A stretch of DNA of 64,000 nucleotides from Methylotenera_A sp044222005 (GTDB lineage: Bacteria > Pseudomonadota > Gammaproteobacteria > Burkholderiales > Methylophilaceae): NCBI GenBank assembly GCA_044222005.1, contig JBGANY010000002.1:1-64000 (forward strand). The letters run 5' to 3'. Each line of letters begins with the position of its first letter. The stretch's first letter is position 1. Below the pieces are notes generated by a model. That model was given only the letters and a program-made list of their open reading frames with translations, made no database searches and was not told the DNA's origin. This document shows positions 26,175 to 35,489 of the stretch, in pieces. The position numbers and the translations under genes are program-made.

Positions 26175-29100
26175 GTGAAAAACTCAACAAAACTAGATCA
26201 ACCGCTGCTGGGTACAGGACGTGCAGGCTCTCTGAGCGAGTTATTTTCAGACGAGCGCAAATCCGCCTGGAATCTGCTGGGTTCGCTGCAAGGCGTTGCC
26301 ATTATCGCCACCGACGAGAAATGCCACGTCAATTTTGCCAACGCTTACGCCTGCGAAATCTTCAGCCTGGATCAGGACAAAATCGCCGCAGGGAGAGGGC
26401 AATTGCCCAAAGCGGTCCATAAGCGCGTCATTGCCCACCTGAAAAATCCTGCCACAGATTTTGTACTGCAGTATGCCTTAAAAAACGAGCTGCGCACACT
26501 TAAAGTTTTTACCTCCGATTTTACAAATCCGGAAAACAAAAAGGCCAGCTACGTGCTGCATATGCACGACATCACCGACCGGGTAAACACTGAACTGCAA
26601 TTGCGGCAGGCCGAAGAACTGTTACGCAATCTGATTGACGCCAGTCCTGATTTCATCTGCTTCAAGGATGCAAAAAGCCGCTGGCTGGAAGCCAATAGCA
26701 GTTGCCTGGAACTATTCCAGCTTAGCCCGCAGGATTATCAATACAAAACTGATATTGACCTGGCCAGCATCGCAGATCCGATTTTCAGAGAGACCTTCCG
26801 CCATTCAAGGGTCACCGACGAGCGCGCCTGGCACTCGGGAAAATCCATTCGGAATGAAGAAACCATCGCACTTCCACATGGCGGCGAAAAAATACTGGAC
26901 ATTATTAAAGTCCCGCTTTTTAATGATGATGGTAGTCGTCAGGGCTTGGTGACGCTGGGCCGCGATATTACCGAACGCAAGATGGCAGAGAATCATTTAC
27001 GCGATCGCAGCGCGGTGCTGGATGCGCTGATTTCATGCGACTGGCTGCTGCACTCTGCTGAATCCTGGCACGCCGCAGCAACTGAGGTATTACAGCAATT
27101 ATGCCTTGCGTTACGCTTTACGCGCGCCACCATCCTGAAGAATGCAACCCCTGTCAATAGCGAATCCAGATCTGCTCCTTCCAAAATATTGTACAAATGG
27201 TCGATGCCCGGATTTGTTAATCCACGCAGTGATCTCGAGGCCATCAATTTTAATGACGCACGCTTAACACGCTGGAATGATGCGCTTCAGCAAGGCAGCC
27301 CCGTTTTTGGCGATATCAAAGACCTGCCAAGCGAGGAGCGCAACATCCTCAAGCAGCACGATACACAGTCCATTGTCATCGTGCCGCTTTTCTGTGACAA
27401 CGCGTGGTGGGGCAACATCATTATCGAACGCTGTCATGATTTGATTAAGACCACGCCGCAAGAGCTTGGCTCTTTAATGGCGATAGGCAGGTCGTTAAGC
27501 GTGGCCATTCAAAGAGAAAGCGCCGGCAAACGCTTGCATCAAGCCAAAATCGCTTTTGACAGCGCGACCGAGGGCATCATGATCATTGACCAGAACGCCT
27601 GCATCACCGCCATTAACAAGGGTTTCACTGACATCACCGGCTTCACCGAGGAAGATGTTCTGGGTGCATCCCCCAAAGTTTTGCAAGCGGGTCCGGACAA
27701 TCTATGGAGCAGTTTATTTAATGAAGGAAAATGGTGTGGTGAAGTTTCAAATCACCGGAAAAATGGCGAGCTTTATCTGGAATGGCTCACGATTACGGTC
27801 GTTAAAAATCAGGAAGGGCAAACCGTCAACTATGTCGGCGTTTTTGCTGACATCACCGAGTACAAGCGCTCACAACATCGGCTGCATGAATTGGTCAACC
27901 ATGATCCGTTGACAGGGCTGCCCAATCGCCGCCTCCTGAATGAATTGCTGGAACATGCCATTAAACGCGCCGAACGTGAGAAACACCAGATTGCGCTGCT
28001 GTTTATTGATCTGGACCGTTTCAAAGCGATTAACGACAGCCTCGGCCATCAGGTAGGCGACAAACTGTTATATGAAGTATCAAAAAGAATCCGCAATGTG
28101 GTACGCGAGAGTGACGTAGTGACGCGGCTGGGCGGTGACGAGTTTCTGGTCATGATGGATATGATCAATCAACCGGAAGATGCCGAACAGGTTGCACAAA
28201 AGATTATTCATGCGCTACAGGCTGAATTTAATATCGACAGCAAAGAAATTTATATCAGCGCAAGCATCGGCATTTCAATATTTCCCAAGGACGGCAGCGA
28301 TGTCGATAGCGCTATCAAAGCAGCCGATATCGCGATGTATCAGGTCAAAAATAATGGCAAAAACAATCATTGCTTCTATTCGGCCGAACTCAGTAAAGAT
28401 GTCGTCGAGCGTTTTACCATGGAAAGCCAGCTACGGCGCGCGCTGGAACGCAAGCAGTTCGAGGTTTATTACCAGCCGCAGGTATCTCTTGTTACCGGAG
28501 AGATCATTGGCGCGGAGGCACTTATCCGCTGGAACCATCCTGAGCTGGGCCTTGTTTCTCCTGCCAAATTCATTCCCGTTGCCGAAGAAACCGGCCTGAT
28601 TGTGCAGATTGGCGAATGGGTATTGCGTCAAGCCGCGCTACAGGCCATGCAATGGATTAAAGAAGGTCATGCAATCCAGTGGATTTCAGTCAACGTATCC
28701 GGTGTACAGGTAATGCGTAGCAGCTTCGCCGACACGGTTTACGGCATTCTGGTTGAAACAGACTGCAACCCAAGCGCGCTGGAACTGGAAATTACCGAAA
28801 GTACCGTGATGCAGAATACGGAATACGTCATTGACACCTTCAACCGCATCAAACAGCTCGGTGTCCGCTTGGCGATTGACGACTTCGGCACAGGCTACTC
28901 ATCGCTGTCGATTCTCAAGCGGTTACCGCTGGATAAAATCAAGATCGACCAATCGTTTGTGCGTGACCTGCCGCACGACCAGGATGATGCAGCTATTGCC
29001 AGCGCCATTTATGCAATGGCACGTAGTTTAGGGTTTTCTGTCATTGCAGAAGGCGTAGAAACCCTGGCACATGCAGAATTTTTGAAAAATATGGGCTGCG

Positions 29101-29189
29101 AAGAAGCGCAGGGTTACTTGTATAGCAAACCTGTAACTACTACGGAGTTCAACAAATTATTAGCTGCAAACAAGCAACGAGGTAAATAA
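26175..29189 (+). CDS. PAS-GGDEF-EAL sensor protein (c-di-GMP cyclase/phosphodiesterase)
   Basis: A 1004-aa soluble multidomain protein without membrane segments. Order: a PAS-like region (about 35-140), a second PAS (about 148-270), a GAF-like region (about 280-440), a third PAS (about 455-570), GGDEF (about 580-735) and EAL (about 750-1000). The GGDEF motif is intact (RLGGDEF), with an RxxD product-inhibition site (RESD) five residues before it. The EAL domain keeps EALIRW, ELEITES, DDFGTGYSS, KIKIDQ and AEGVE, so both activities are possible. The start is GTG at 26175. It is followed after 1 bp by the HD-GYP gene, so one transcript encodes two c-di-GMP enzymes. Confidence 0.93.
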   Translation: MKNSTKLDQPLLGTGRAGSLSELFSDERKSAWNLLGSLQGVAIIATDEKCHVNFANAYACEIFSLDQDKIAAGRGQLPKAVHKRVIAHLKNPATDFVLQYALKNELRTLKVFTSDFTNPENKKASYVLHMHDITDRVNTELQLRQAEELLRNLIDASPDFICFKDAKSRWLEANSSCLELFQLSPQDYQYKTDIDLASIADPIFRETFRHSRVTDERAWHSGKSIRNEETIALPHGGEKILDIIKVPLFNDDGSRQGLVTLGRDITERKMAENHLRDRSAVLDALISCDWLLHSAESWHAAATEVLQQLCLALRFTRATILKNATPVNSESRSAPSKILYKWSMPGFVNPRSDLEAINFNDARLTRWNDALQQGSPVFGDIKDLPSEERNILKQHDTQSIVIVPLFCDNAWWGNIIIERCHDLIKTTPQELGSLMAIGRSLSVAIQRESAGKRLHQAKIAFDSATEGIMIIDQNACITAINKGFTDITGFTEEDVLGASPKVLQAGPDNLWSSLFNEGKWCGEVSNHRKNGELYLEWLTITVVKNQEGQTVNYVGVFADITEYKRSQHRLHELVNHDPLTGLPNRRLLNELLEHAIKRAEREKHQIALLFIDLDRFKAINDSLGHQVGDKLLYEVSKRIRNVVRESDVVTRLGGDEFLVMMDMINQPEDAEQVAQKIIHALQAEFNIDSKEIYISASIGISIFPKDGSDVDSAIKAADIAMYQVKNNGKNNHCFYSAELSKDVVERFTMESQLRRALERKQFEVYYQPQVSLVTGEIIGAEALIRWNHPELGLVSPAKFIPVAEETGLIVQIGEWVLRQAALQAMQWIKEGHAIQWISVNVSGVQVMRSSFADTVYGILVETDCNPSALELEITESTVMQNTEYVIDTFNRIKQLGVRLAIDDFGTGYSSLSILKRLPLDKIKIDQSFVRDLPHDQDDAAIASAIYAMARSLGFSVIAEGVETLAHAEFLKNMGCEEAQGYLYSKPVTTTEFNKLLAANKQRGK

Positions 29190-29190
29190 G

Positions 29191-30414
29191 ATGCAATCTA
29201 ATCAACCCCATTTCATTGAAGTTGGTCAACTTCAAGTCGGCCTGTACGTCCATCTCGATTTAGGCTGGATGGATCATCCGTTCACCCTGAGCAACTTTAA
29301 GCTTAAGGATGAAGAACAAATTCTGAAGATCAAAAAGATTGGGTTAAAAAAATTACGTTACGATCCGAAACGCAGTGATTGTGAGCCCTTGCCTGTGGCA
29401 CCGGCTGCGCCTGCCAGCACGACAACTTCAGCAACTGAGAGTGATAACATTATCAGTACAGCAGCCAAAGATGAAGCGCCTGCAGTCCCACCTAAAGCTG
29501 AACGTCTGGTGCAGTTGCAGCAGGCCATTGATGAAAACGAAAAAAAATTCATCATTGCCAGTAATATGACAGGGCAGATCACACGCAACATCCTGACCGA
29601 ACCGAAAACTTGCATCGAACAAGCCACCTCAATGATCAATGACATGGTGGATACCGCCCTGATGGAAGGCGATGTTATGATGGCCAAGTCCATTGAGATG
29701 TCGAAGGAAGATGTGCGCCTGCTGGGCATGGCAGCGCTATTCCATGACATTGGTAAGGCTGAAATCGCCGAGCATATTTTGACGAAAAAAGAGCCACGCA
29801 CAAAATCTGAACAATTGCATTACGAACAGCACTGCGAGATAGGCGCGCGTATAGCAAAAGAGGTAGGACTGCCGGTACGCGTGGGTAAAATCATCTTGCA
29901 GCACCATGAGCACGCGGATGGCACGGGTTTTCCTAACCGTCTGAATAACGAACTGACAGACCCGCTCGCCAGATTAGTCGCGCTGGCAAATGGATATGAC
30001 AATCTATGCAACCCAAATAACTATGTGCTTGCCAAAACACCTTACGAGGCCCTAGCGCATATGTATGCCCATCAGCGCACCAAATTCGATGAATCGTTGC
30101 TCAAACACCTCATCAAATCGCTTGGCATTTATCCACCCGGCAGTATCGTTCAACTATCCACGGGCGTACATGCGATAGTGATTTCGGCTAACCCCAACAA
30201 ACCCTTACGCCCTTACGTGATGCTGCATGACCCGTTGGCAGACCGGAAAGCACCACGCATACTGGATTTGCGCCAAGAGCCGAACATCAACATCAGCGCC
30301 TGCATACATGCAAACCAACTGCCGCCTGACGTGAGAAGCTATTTGAATCCGCGTAACAAAATCAGTTATTTTATGGATACAGAGTTATTGAAAAATGAAG
30401 ACGGACTAAATTAA
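29191..30414 (+). CDS. HD-GYP phosphodiesterase with DUF3391 domain
   Basis: A 407-aa cytosolic protein predicted to hydrolyse c-di-GMP. The N-terminal DUF3391 domain spans about 1-65, a Thr/Ala/Pro-rich linker follows, and the HD-GYP domain spans about 155-330 with LFHDIGK, the HHEHADGTGFP motif and LARLVALANGYDNLCN. The usual GYP tripeptide is GFP here, a common variant. The ribosome site (GAGGT) lies in the last codons of the upstream PAS-GGDEF-EAL gene. The end overlaps the stop of the convergent BNR-repeat gene. Confidence 0.92.
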   Translation: MQSNQPHFIEVGQLQVGLYVHLDLGWMDHPFTLSNFKLKDEEQILKIKKIGLKKLRYDPKRSDCEPLPVAPAAPASTTTSATESDNIISTAAKDEAPAVPPKAERLVQLQQAIDENEKKFIIASNMTGQITRNILTEPKTCIEQATSMINDMVDTALMEGDVMMAKSIEMSKEDVRLLGMAALFHDIGKAEIAEHILTKKEPRTKSEQLHYEQHCEIGARIAKEVGLPVRVGKIILQHHEHADGTGFPNRLNNELTDPLARLVALANGYDNLCNPNNYVLAKTPYEALAHMYAHQRTKFDESLLKHLIKSLGIYPPGSIVQLSTGVHAIVISANPNKPLRPYVMLHDPLADRKAPRILDLRQEPNINISACIHANQLPPDVRSYLNPRNKISYFMDTELLKNEDGLN

Positions 30415-31625
30415 ATCGGCCTACTTTTTAACGCTATTACAATCAAGCCATCCTGCAGTGTATTCCATATCAGATAAGGCTGATTCTTGTCTTGAATTAG
30501 AATCGGGTAATCTGCTTTTTGGCTGGAAGTCGCAAGCGTTTCGGCTTCATTCCATGATTTGCCGCCATCATTTGAAAACATGCCTAAGATACTGGATTTG
30601 CCGTCTTTAATCTCGCGCCAGACTAACCAAGCGTTTTCACCGCCCAATTTATCTGAAAAGCTTAATAGCGCAGGGTGACCTGCCTGTTTGGCATTGTCTC
30701 CAAACTTTTTCGCCGGCGAGGACGCCCAAGCCACGCCATCCATGCGGCTGTAATAAAGTCCCGGCTTGGCATAGTTACCATCGAAATACGCCATATGGTA
30801 ACCCCACCAGTCCTTGCCCTCACCCCCACTTGCTAAAGCAGCTCCATGATGCGGGCAGCCATCAATTTGCCAATGCCCAAAGGTGGCGCGGTGCGTGTCG
30901 GGCTTTGCGTCCGCTTTCGGGATTTCTGCTATCATGTGGTCGCGCTCACTGCCCTCAAACACATGCCGCCAGAGCGCAACCACAGCACCATCCGGCTTGT
31001 TGGTGGTGACAATGCGGCAGCACTCGCAGCTGCTGTCAGCTAGCTTTTGTTCCTGCTTAAAACTCGCACCTTTGTCAGCAGAAACGGCATAATAAATCGC
31101 TGCGCCATCGTATTTTTTACCCGCTGCTTTAGCTGCAATCAAATCGCGTTTATCTACCCAGGAAACCGTGATATTGCCATCTGGCGCAACATTTAACGCG
31201 TCAAAACGGTGGGTGATTTCGGCGCGATCTTGATGCACAATATAAGGTTTCTCGAAAGCTTTACCCGCATCAATCGACCGCGCAAACCAGATATACCCTG
31301 CAAACGGCTTTTTAAGTGCCTCCGTCCAAGTCACGTAGATATTGCCTTCTGGCGAGATGGCGATTTTTGGTCGCGCTTCGCCATCTGCGCCAATTTTTTG
31401 CACGACTTGATTCACCTTTACAGATGCTGAAAACGTTTTGCCGAAATCGCTACTTTTATCCACGACCACAAAACCATCATGCACACTGGCACGCCATAAA
31501 TTTCCCTGCGAATCAAATGCTGCACTGATTGCCAGCATAGATTTTTGCGACCTGGTGTGTTCTTCATGGGCGATGCTTAAAAATGTCGCCAACATCAAAC
31601 AAAGCGATAAGAAAGTTTTTATCAT
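30411..31625 (-). CDS. Exported BNR-repeat (sialidase-fold) protein with Cys/His motifs
   Basis: A 404-aa exported protein with a signal peptide (to about residue 20, ending SIA-HEE) and several BNR/Asp-box-like repeats (SSDFGKTFS, SIDAGKAFE, SADKGASFK, SNDGGKSWN), which predict a beta-propeller. It is annotated as exo-sialidase-like in similar proteins, but the sialidase Arg triad cannot be seen. Striking are the SSCECCR motif near residue 200 and DGCPHHG near 255, a possible metal or heme site. I start at the ATG at 31625 (MIKTF) because AAGG lies just upstream; a start at 31646 would overlap the receptor gene. It follows the TonB receptor by 10 bp and probably works with it. Confidence 0.75.
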   Translation of the reverse strand: MIKTFLSLCLMLATFLSIAHEEHTRSQKSMLAISAAFDSQGNLWRASVHDGFVVVDKSSDFGKTFSASVKVNQVVQKIGADGEARPKIAISPEGNIYVTWTEALKKPFAGYIWFARSIDAGKAFEKPYIVHQDRAEITHRFDALNVAPDGNITVSWVDKRDLIAAKAAGKKYDGAAIYYAVSADKGASFKQEQKLADSSCECCRIVTTNKPDGAVVALWRHVFEGSERDHMIAEIPKADAKPDTHRATFGHWQIDGCPHHGAALASGGEGKDWWGYHMAYFDGNYAKPGLYYSRMDGVAWASSPAKKFGDNAKQAGHPALLSFSDKLGGENAWLVWREIKDGKSSILGMFSNDGGKSWNEAETLATSSQKADYPILIQDKNQPYLIWNTLQDGLIVIALKSRPI

Positions 31626-31635
31626 TTTTTTAACC

Positions 31636-33996
31636 TTAGTAATCAAACTTCATGCCCGCGAAAAAAGTCCTCTGTGGGTAAGGGTTTGGGTTTACATAAT
31701 ATTTGTAATTGTTCAGGTTATTGATACCAGCCGATGCTGTCCATTGATTATTTACTTTATAAACAAGTTTGGTATCAAACACCGTGTACCGCGTAGCTGT
31801 GGTACCGTAAGTGTTTGGATTGGTTGTATTGTATAGCAGATTAATCTCTTGATTGCCGCTGTAACGCCCAGCTAGGCTTAACGAGAGCTTATCGTTGACA
31901 TGATAAACACCCACAATAGTCGCGCGCCAATCAGGAATGCGTGGCTGATCTTTACCCACCGTGAACGGATTTTTATCGTTCTTCACAATTTCAGAATCCA
32001 CATAGGTCACGCTACCCGTTAAATCAAAACCATCAAACCATAAATCGCTCAATTGCAACGCGGTTTCGATGCCTTTGGTACGGATTTTATCGATATTTTG
32101 AATGCTCGAAATTGTCACGCCAGGAATCGTTGCAGTGTCAGTCTGCGAAATTAGCGCATCGCGTTTATCCTCATAGAATAACGACGTACGCCATAAACCT
32201 TTTGACAAAATTTTCTCAACCGTAAACTCACTTGAACGCACATGTTCTGGTTTCAAATCAGGGTCATTCGCCCGCACATTTCCTGGCAAGCTAATGGTTT
32301 GAAACATCTCGGCGACACTTGGGTAACGATAGGCTTTACCAAATGATCCACGTAAAATCCAATCGCGCGTGGGTTGGTACGACAGCGCAAATTTTGGCGA
32401 AAAATCATTTTGTGAGCGGTCAGCATAATTCAATTGCCTAAACCCAACTGGGTTTGCCGCATTAAAATTACTGCCATCAAACGCTTTCCAATGTTCCAAA
32501 CGCCCGCCAATAGTGGCTTTCCAGCCATGTGTAAACGCCCAAGCATCTTGCAAATACAGCGCCTGTGTTTGCGTTTTACCGTATGAATTAGTGCGTAAAG
32601 TACCGCTGTCACTTTTCAACCAATTTGTCACATTTAAAGTTTCAGATTCCAACTCGTATTGATCATAGTGATATCCAAAACTAATTTGATGTTTACTTTT
32701 TGTATCACCATCGGGTCTAAAGTCACCACGCAAATCAAGCGTTTTCCAGCCTGTACCCTCACCATTTACATACGTACCAGCCGACCTCACTGCGCCTTCG
32801 CCATCATCAAATGCGTTGGTTTGCACCGCAGTGCGAACAATATCTTTATTTTGGTAATACAAACTGGCTACTGCTTCAAAGTCCCACATGCCGCCAGTAT
32901 CAGACTTGAGTGACAGGCCATGCATCCAGTGTTCGCTCTCACTATGGCTTGGCCCTGTAGCAGTTAGCGTGTAAAAGTTAGGGTCGCCGGCAAATCGTAC
33001 AAACCTTGTTGCGTTAGTTGGCGATGTAGAGGTTGTGGTGTTTAAAAGCGTTTGCCCAGTTGATGTTTTTAAGTAACTCTCGACACTTCCATCAGAATCA
33101 TTTTGCCACAACCCTAAGCTGTACTTGGCTTGCAGTACGGGTGAAATATCGTAAGCCAATTTAATAGTGGCGTTGTCCTGAATAGTATGGTCAATACCTG
33201 TGGTGCTGGTAATAATACGTGGCTTTCCGGTAGTATCAATATTTCGAATGCCTCCCGTGACTAAGGTAGAGTTAGCAAGCGTACCTCCACTTGCGGCACG
33301 AACTGCATTGCCAAACGTCTGCGGTTGCCCATGGCTATCCAAGTGATCGATATTGATTAAAAAAGATAAATCATTATATTTGCTACCGATAGCCGCACTG
33401 CCGTGTCCACCGCTAAATTGGTCGTCTGCACCATACAACTCAAAACGCTGTGTGAAACCATCTAGAGCCACATGCGCTTCAAACTTTTCTGGCATTCGCG
33501 TGGTGATATTCAACACGCCACCCATCGAATTGCCTGGGTAAAGTGCAGAAAAAGGCCCATACATCACATCTACACGCTCAATCTCATTGGGCGAAACCAT
33601 GCCCCAGCGCGGTGGCGTGCTAAAGCTGTTATTGAGAAAGTTGGATAACAGCAAATCGTCTGCATAAACAATCGTTTGCGCACTGGCAATGGCACTGTTG
33701 GCGCGCATCACCAAAATACCGTTACGGTCACCAATGTAGCGCTCACGCACATGCACGCTGGGCAGATACTGCAACGCACCCGAAGTAGTGACCGTGTTGG
33801 CGCTCTCTTCAATTTGTTTGGCGGTCACACTCTCTACCGTATTGGGAACATTGGCTGGCACACCAGGCTTGGCTGCCCTCACTTCAATTTTTTCTAAAGT
33901 TTGTTCTGAGTCTAAATAAGTATCGTGATCTGCCCAAGCAAATTGACTTATGCAAAACAATACGCTCACCGCGCATGTTATTAATTTTTCAATCAT
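31636..33996 (-). CDS. TonB-dependent outer-membrane receptor
   Basis: A 786-aa outer-membrane receptor that should import a substrate with energy from TonB-ExbBD. It has a signal peptide (about 1-22), a TonB-box-like/plug start (EQTLEKIEVRA), a plug domain to about 150 (VDVMYGPFSALYPGNSMGGVLNI), and a beta-barrel ending in the aromatic MKFDY. The barrel has many YG/NN turns typical of the family. Its substrate is not evident; the co-transcribed Cys/His-rich BNR protein suggests a metal or metal complex. It is divergent from regB, with a palindromic site in the 185-bp gap. Confidence 0.92.
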   Translation of the reverse strand: MIEKLITCAVSVLFCISQFAWADHDTYLDSEQTLEKIEVRAAKPGVPANVPNTVESVTAKQIEESANTVTTSGALQYLPSVHVRERYIGDRNGILVMRANSAIASAQTIVYADDLLLSNFLNNSFSTPPRWGMVSPNEIERVDVMYGPFSALYPGNSMGGVLNITTRMPEKFEAHVALDGFTQRFELYGADDQFSGGHGSAAIGSKYNDLSFLINIDHLDSHGQPQTFGNAVRAASGGTLANSTLVTGGIRNIDTTGKPRIITSTTGIDHTIQDNATIKLAYDISPVLQAKYSLGLWQNDSDGSVESYLKTSTGQTLLNTTTSTSPTNATRFVRFAGDPNFYTLTATGPSHSESEHWMHGLSLKSDTGGMWDFEAVASLYYQNKDIVRTAVQTNAFDDGEGAVRSAGTYVNGEGTGWKTLDLRGDFRPDGDTKSKHQISFGYHYDQYELESETLNVTNWLKSDSGTLRTNSYGKTQTQALYLQDAWAFTHGWKATIGGRLEHWKAFDGSNFNAANPVGFRQLNYADRSQNDFSPKFALSYQPTRDWILRGSFGKAYRYPSVAEMFQTISLPGNVRANDPDLKPEHVRSSEFTVEKILSKGLWRTSLFYEDKRDALISQTDTATIPGVTISSIQNIDKIRTKGIETALQLSDLWFDGFDLTGSVTYVDSEIVKNDKNPFTVGKDQPRIPDWRATIVGVYHVNDKLSLSLAGRYSGNQEINLLYNTTNPNTYGTTATRYTVFDTKLVYKVNNQWTASAGINNLNNYKYYVNPNPYPQRTFFAGMKFDY

Positions 33997-34079
33997 TACT
34001 CTTTACCCTAATTTTTTACTTTACTATTGTGGCAATTTTATTTGAGATATTCATCGGGCGGAATGTGGCATATTGCCGC

Positions 34080-34094
34080 GCGACAATTTGTCGC
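34080..34094. promoter_or_regulatory. Palindrome resembling a RegA/PrrA/RegR binding site
   Basis: GCGACAATTTGTCGC is a perfect inverted repeat with 7-bp arms around one central base. The half-sites fit the GNGRC-N5-GNCGC pattern described for RegA/PrrA/RegR-type regulators (recalled from the literature; one mismatch at the seventh base of the longer consensus). It lies between the TonB-receptor operon and the RegB/RegA-type operon, 10 bp before the predicted -35 of the latter. Confidence 0.55.
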
Positions 34095-34104
34095 AGCTAG
34101 ATTT

Positions 34105-34134
34105 AAGACATTATTTTCGTTAACGTTTTATAAT
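34105..34134 (+). promoter_or_regulatory. Promoter of the regB-regA-like operon
   Basis: A perfect TATAAT at 34129-34134 has AAGACA (34105-34110, four of six to the -35 consensus) 18 bp upstream. The start would be near 34141, about 41 nt before the kinase ATG. Confidence 0.5.
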
Positions 34135-34181
34135 AGCGGCCTATAACAGATTCACCCATTGGGCTAAAACAATAGTAGCTT

Positions 34182-35489
34182 ATGCACCCACACCAACGTA
34201 TCTTATCAAGCGCAACGCGCCTTAATATGCATCGCTTAATCATATTGCGCTGGGTGGTGATGGTTTCCCTCGGTTTGGTGATTTTTGGCTTACAGCTCGC
34301 ATCTATCCCTTTACCAGTTTTACATTTATCACTCGCCATTGCAGCGCTGGGTTTATTTAATATCATCGCTTGGTGGCGCTTAAAGCAAACGCAGCAGACC
34401 ACAGAGAACGAACTACTTATACAGCTTTTGGGCGACATTACCGCTTTTTCCGCGCTTTTTTATTTTAGCGGCGGTTATAGCAACCCATTTATCTGGATGT
34501 ATTTACTGCCCATTACTGTGGCTGCGGTAGCTTTGCAAGCCCGTAATGCCTGGTTGATTGCTGGCTTGAGCATTGCTTGTTATACCTTGCTTATCTTTTA
34601 TCACATACCGCTTTCGCACTTACATATGCATGACCATAATGGCATGCAAGCAAATATGCAATTTGACATTCATTTAGTCGGCATGTGGCTGGGCTTTGTA
34701 GTGAGTGCGATTATTGTGGCGATTTTTATTACCCGCATTGGACAGAATTTGCGCGATTACGATAAAAAAATTGCCGAAGTACGTGAAAAAGCGCTTGAAA
34801 GCGAACGCATGCTGGCTTTGGGAACGCTCGCTACCAGCGCCGCGCACGAGCTAGGCACACCGCTTGCAACTATCGCCGTAATAAGCAAAGAGTTGTCGCA
34901 AGAATTGAAAAACCAGCCAGAAGCTTTGCAACAGCTTGAGATATTGCGTACACAAATCTCACGTTGCAAAGAAATTTTATCTTCTATCACCCGCAATGCA
35001 GGACAAAACCGAGCCGAGGCCGGCCTTGGCCTGCCTCTGCGTGATTTTTTAGAGGATGCCATTCAACGCTGGCGGGACACAAGGCCTGCTAGCGAGTTGG
35101 TTGTGTCTATGCCTTCAACTGCGCATAATCCTTATATTTTTATGGACAGAACTCTCACACAGGCCATACAAAACTTGCTGGATAACGCAGCTGATGAATC
35201 TCCAGAGCGCGTGCTTTTTAACGCTGAATGGGATGATAAATTGTTAAAGATTCAGATTCGGGATTTTGGCAGCGGATTGAGCGCCGAAACAAAAAAACAA
35301 CTAGGCAAACCATTTTTCACTTCTAAGAATGAAGAAGGTATGGGCTTGGGTGTTTATTTAACACAAACCACACTGGCACGCTACGCTGGCGAGCTGAGCC
35401 TCAGCAATCATCCCGATGGCGGTGTAATGACAAGCGTAAGGCTGCCCCTTGAAAAATTGCTTGTAGAAAAATTGAAAGTTTCTAAATGA
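34182..35489 (+). CDS. regB: RegB/PrrB-type redox-sensing histidine kinase
   Basis: Membrane histidine kinase of 435 aa with about six N-terminal membrane segments (to about residue 190) and a cytosolic kinase core. RegB hallmarks are present: the quinone-responsive heptapeptide GGYSNPF between membrane segments 3 and 4, the H-box AAHELGTPLATI, and a cysteine in SRCKEIL at the position of the redox-active Cys. The ATPase part has NLLDNAADES, DFGSGL and MGLGVYL. In alphaproteobacteria RegB-RegA switches photosynthesis, respiration and nitrogen genes with redox state; targets in betaproteobacterial methylotrophs are not known to me. It overlaps regA by 4 bp. Confidence 0.9.
   Translation: MHPHQRILSSATRLNMHRLIILRWVVMVSLGLVIFGLQLASIPLPVLHLSLAIAALGLFNIIAWWRLKQTQQTTENELLIQLLGDITAFSALFYFSGGYSNPFIWMYLLPITVAAVALQARNAWLIAGLSIACYTLLIFYHIPLSHLHMHDHNGMQANMQFDIHLVGMWLGFVVSAIIVAIFITRIGQNLRDYDKKIAEVREKALESERMLALGTLATSAAHELGTPLATIAVISKELSQELKNQPEALQQLEILRTQISRCKEILSSITRNAGQNRAEAGLGLPLRDFLEDAIQRWRDTRPASELVVSMPSTAHNPYIFMDRTLTQAIQNLLDNAADESPERVLFNAEWDDKLLKIQIRDFGSGLSAETKKQLGKPFFTSKNEEGMGLGVYLTQTTLARYAGELSLSNHPDGGVMTSVRLPLEKLLVEKLKVSK

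Noticed and set aside
30411..31625. BNR-repeat protein as a true sialidase
   Set aside because: Asp-box repeats are present, but the catalytic Arg triad and Tyr/Glu pair cannot be recognised and there are no sialic-acid genes nearby.
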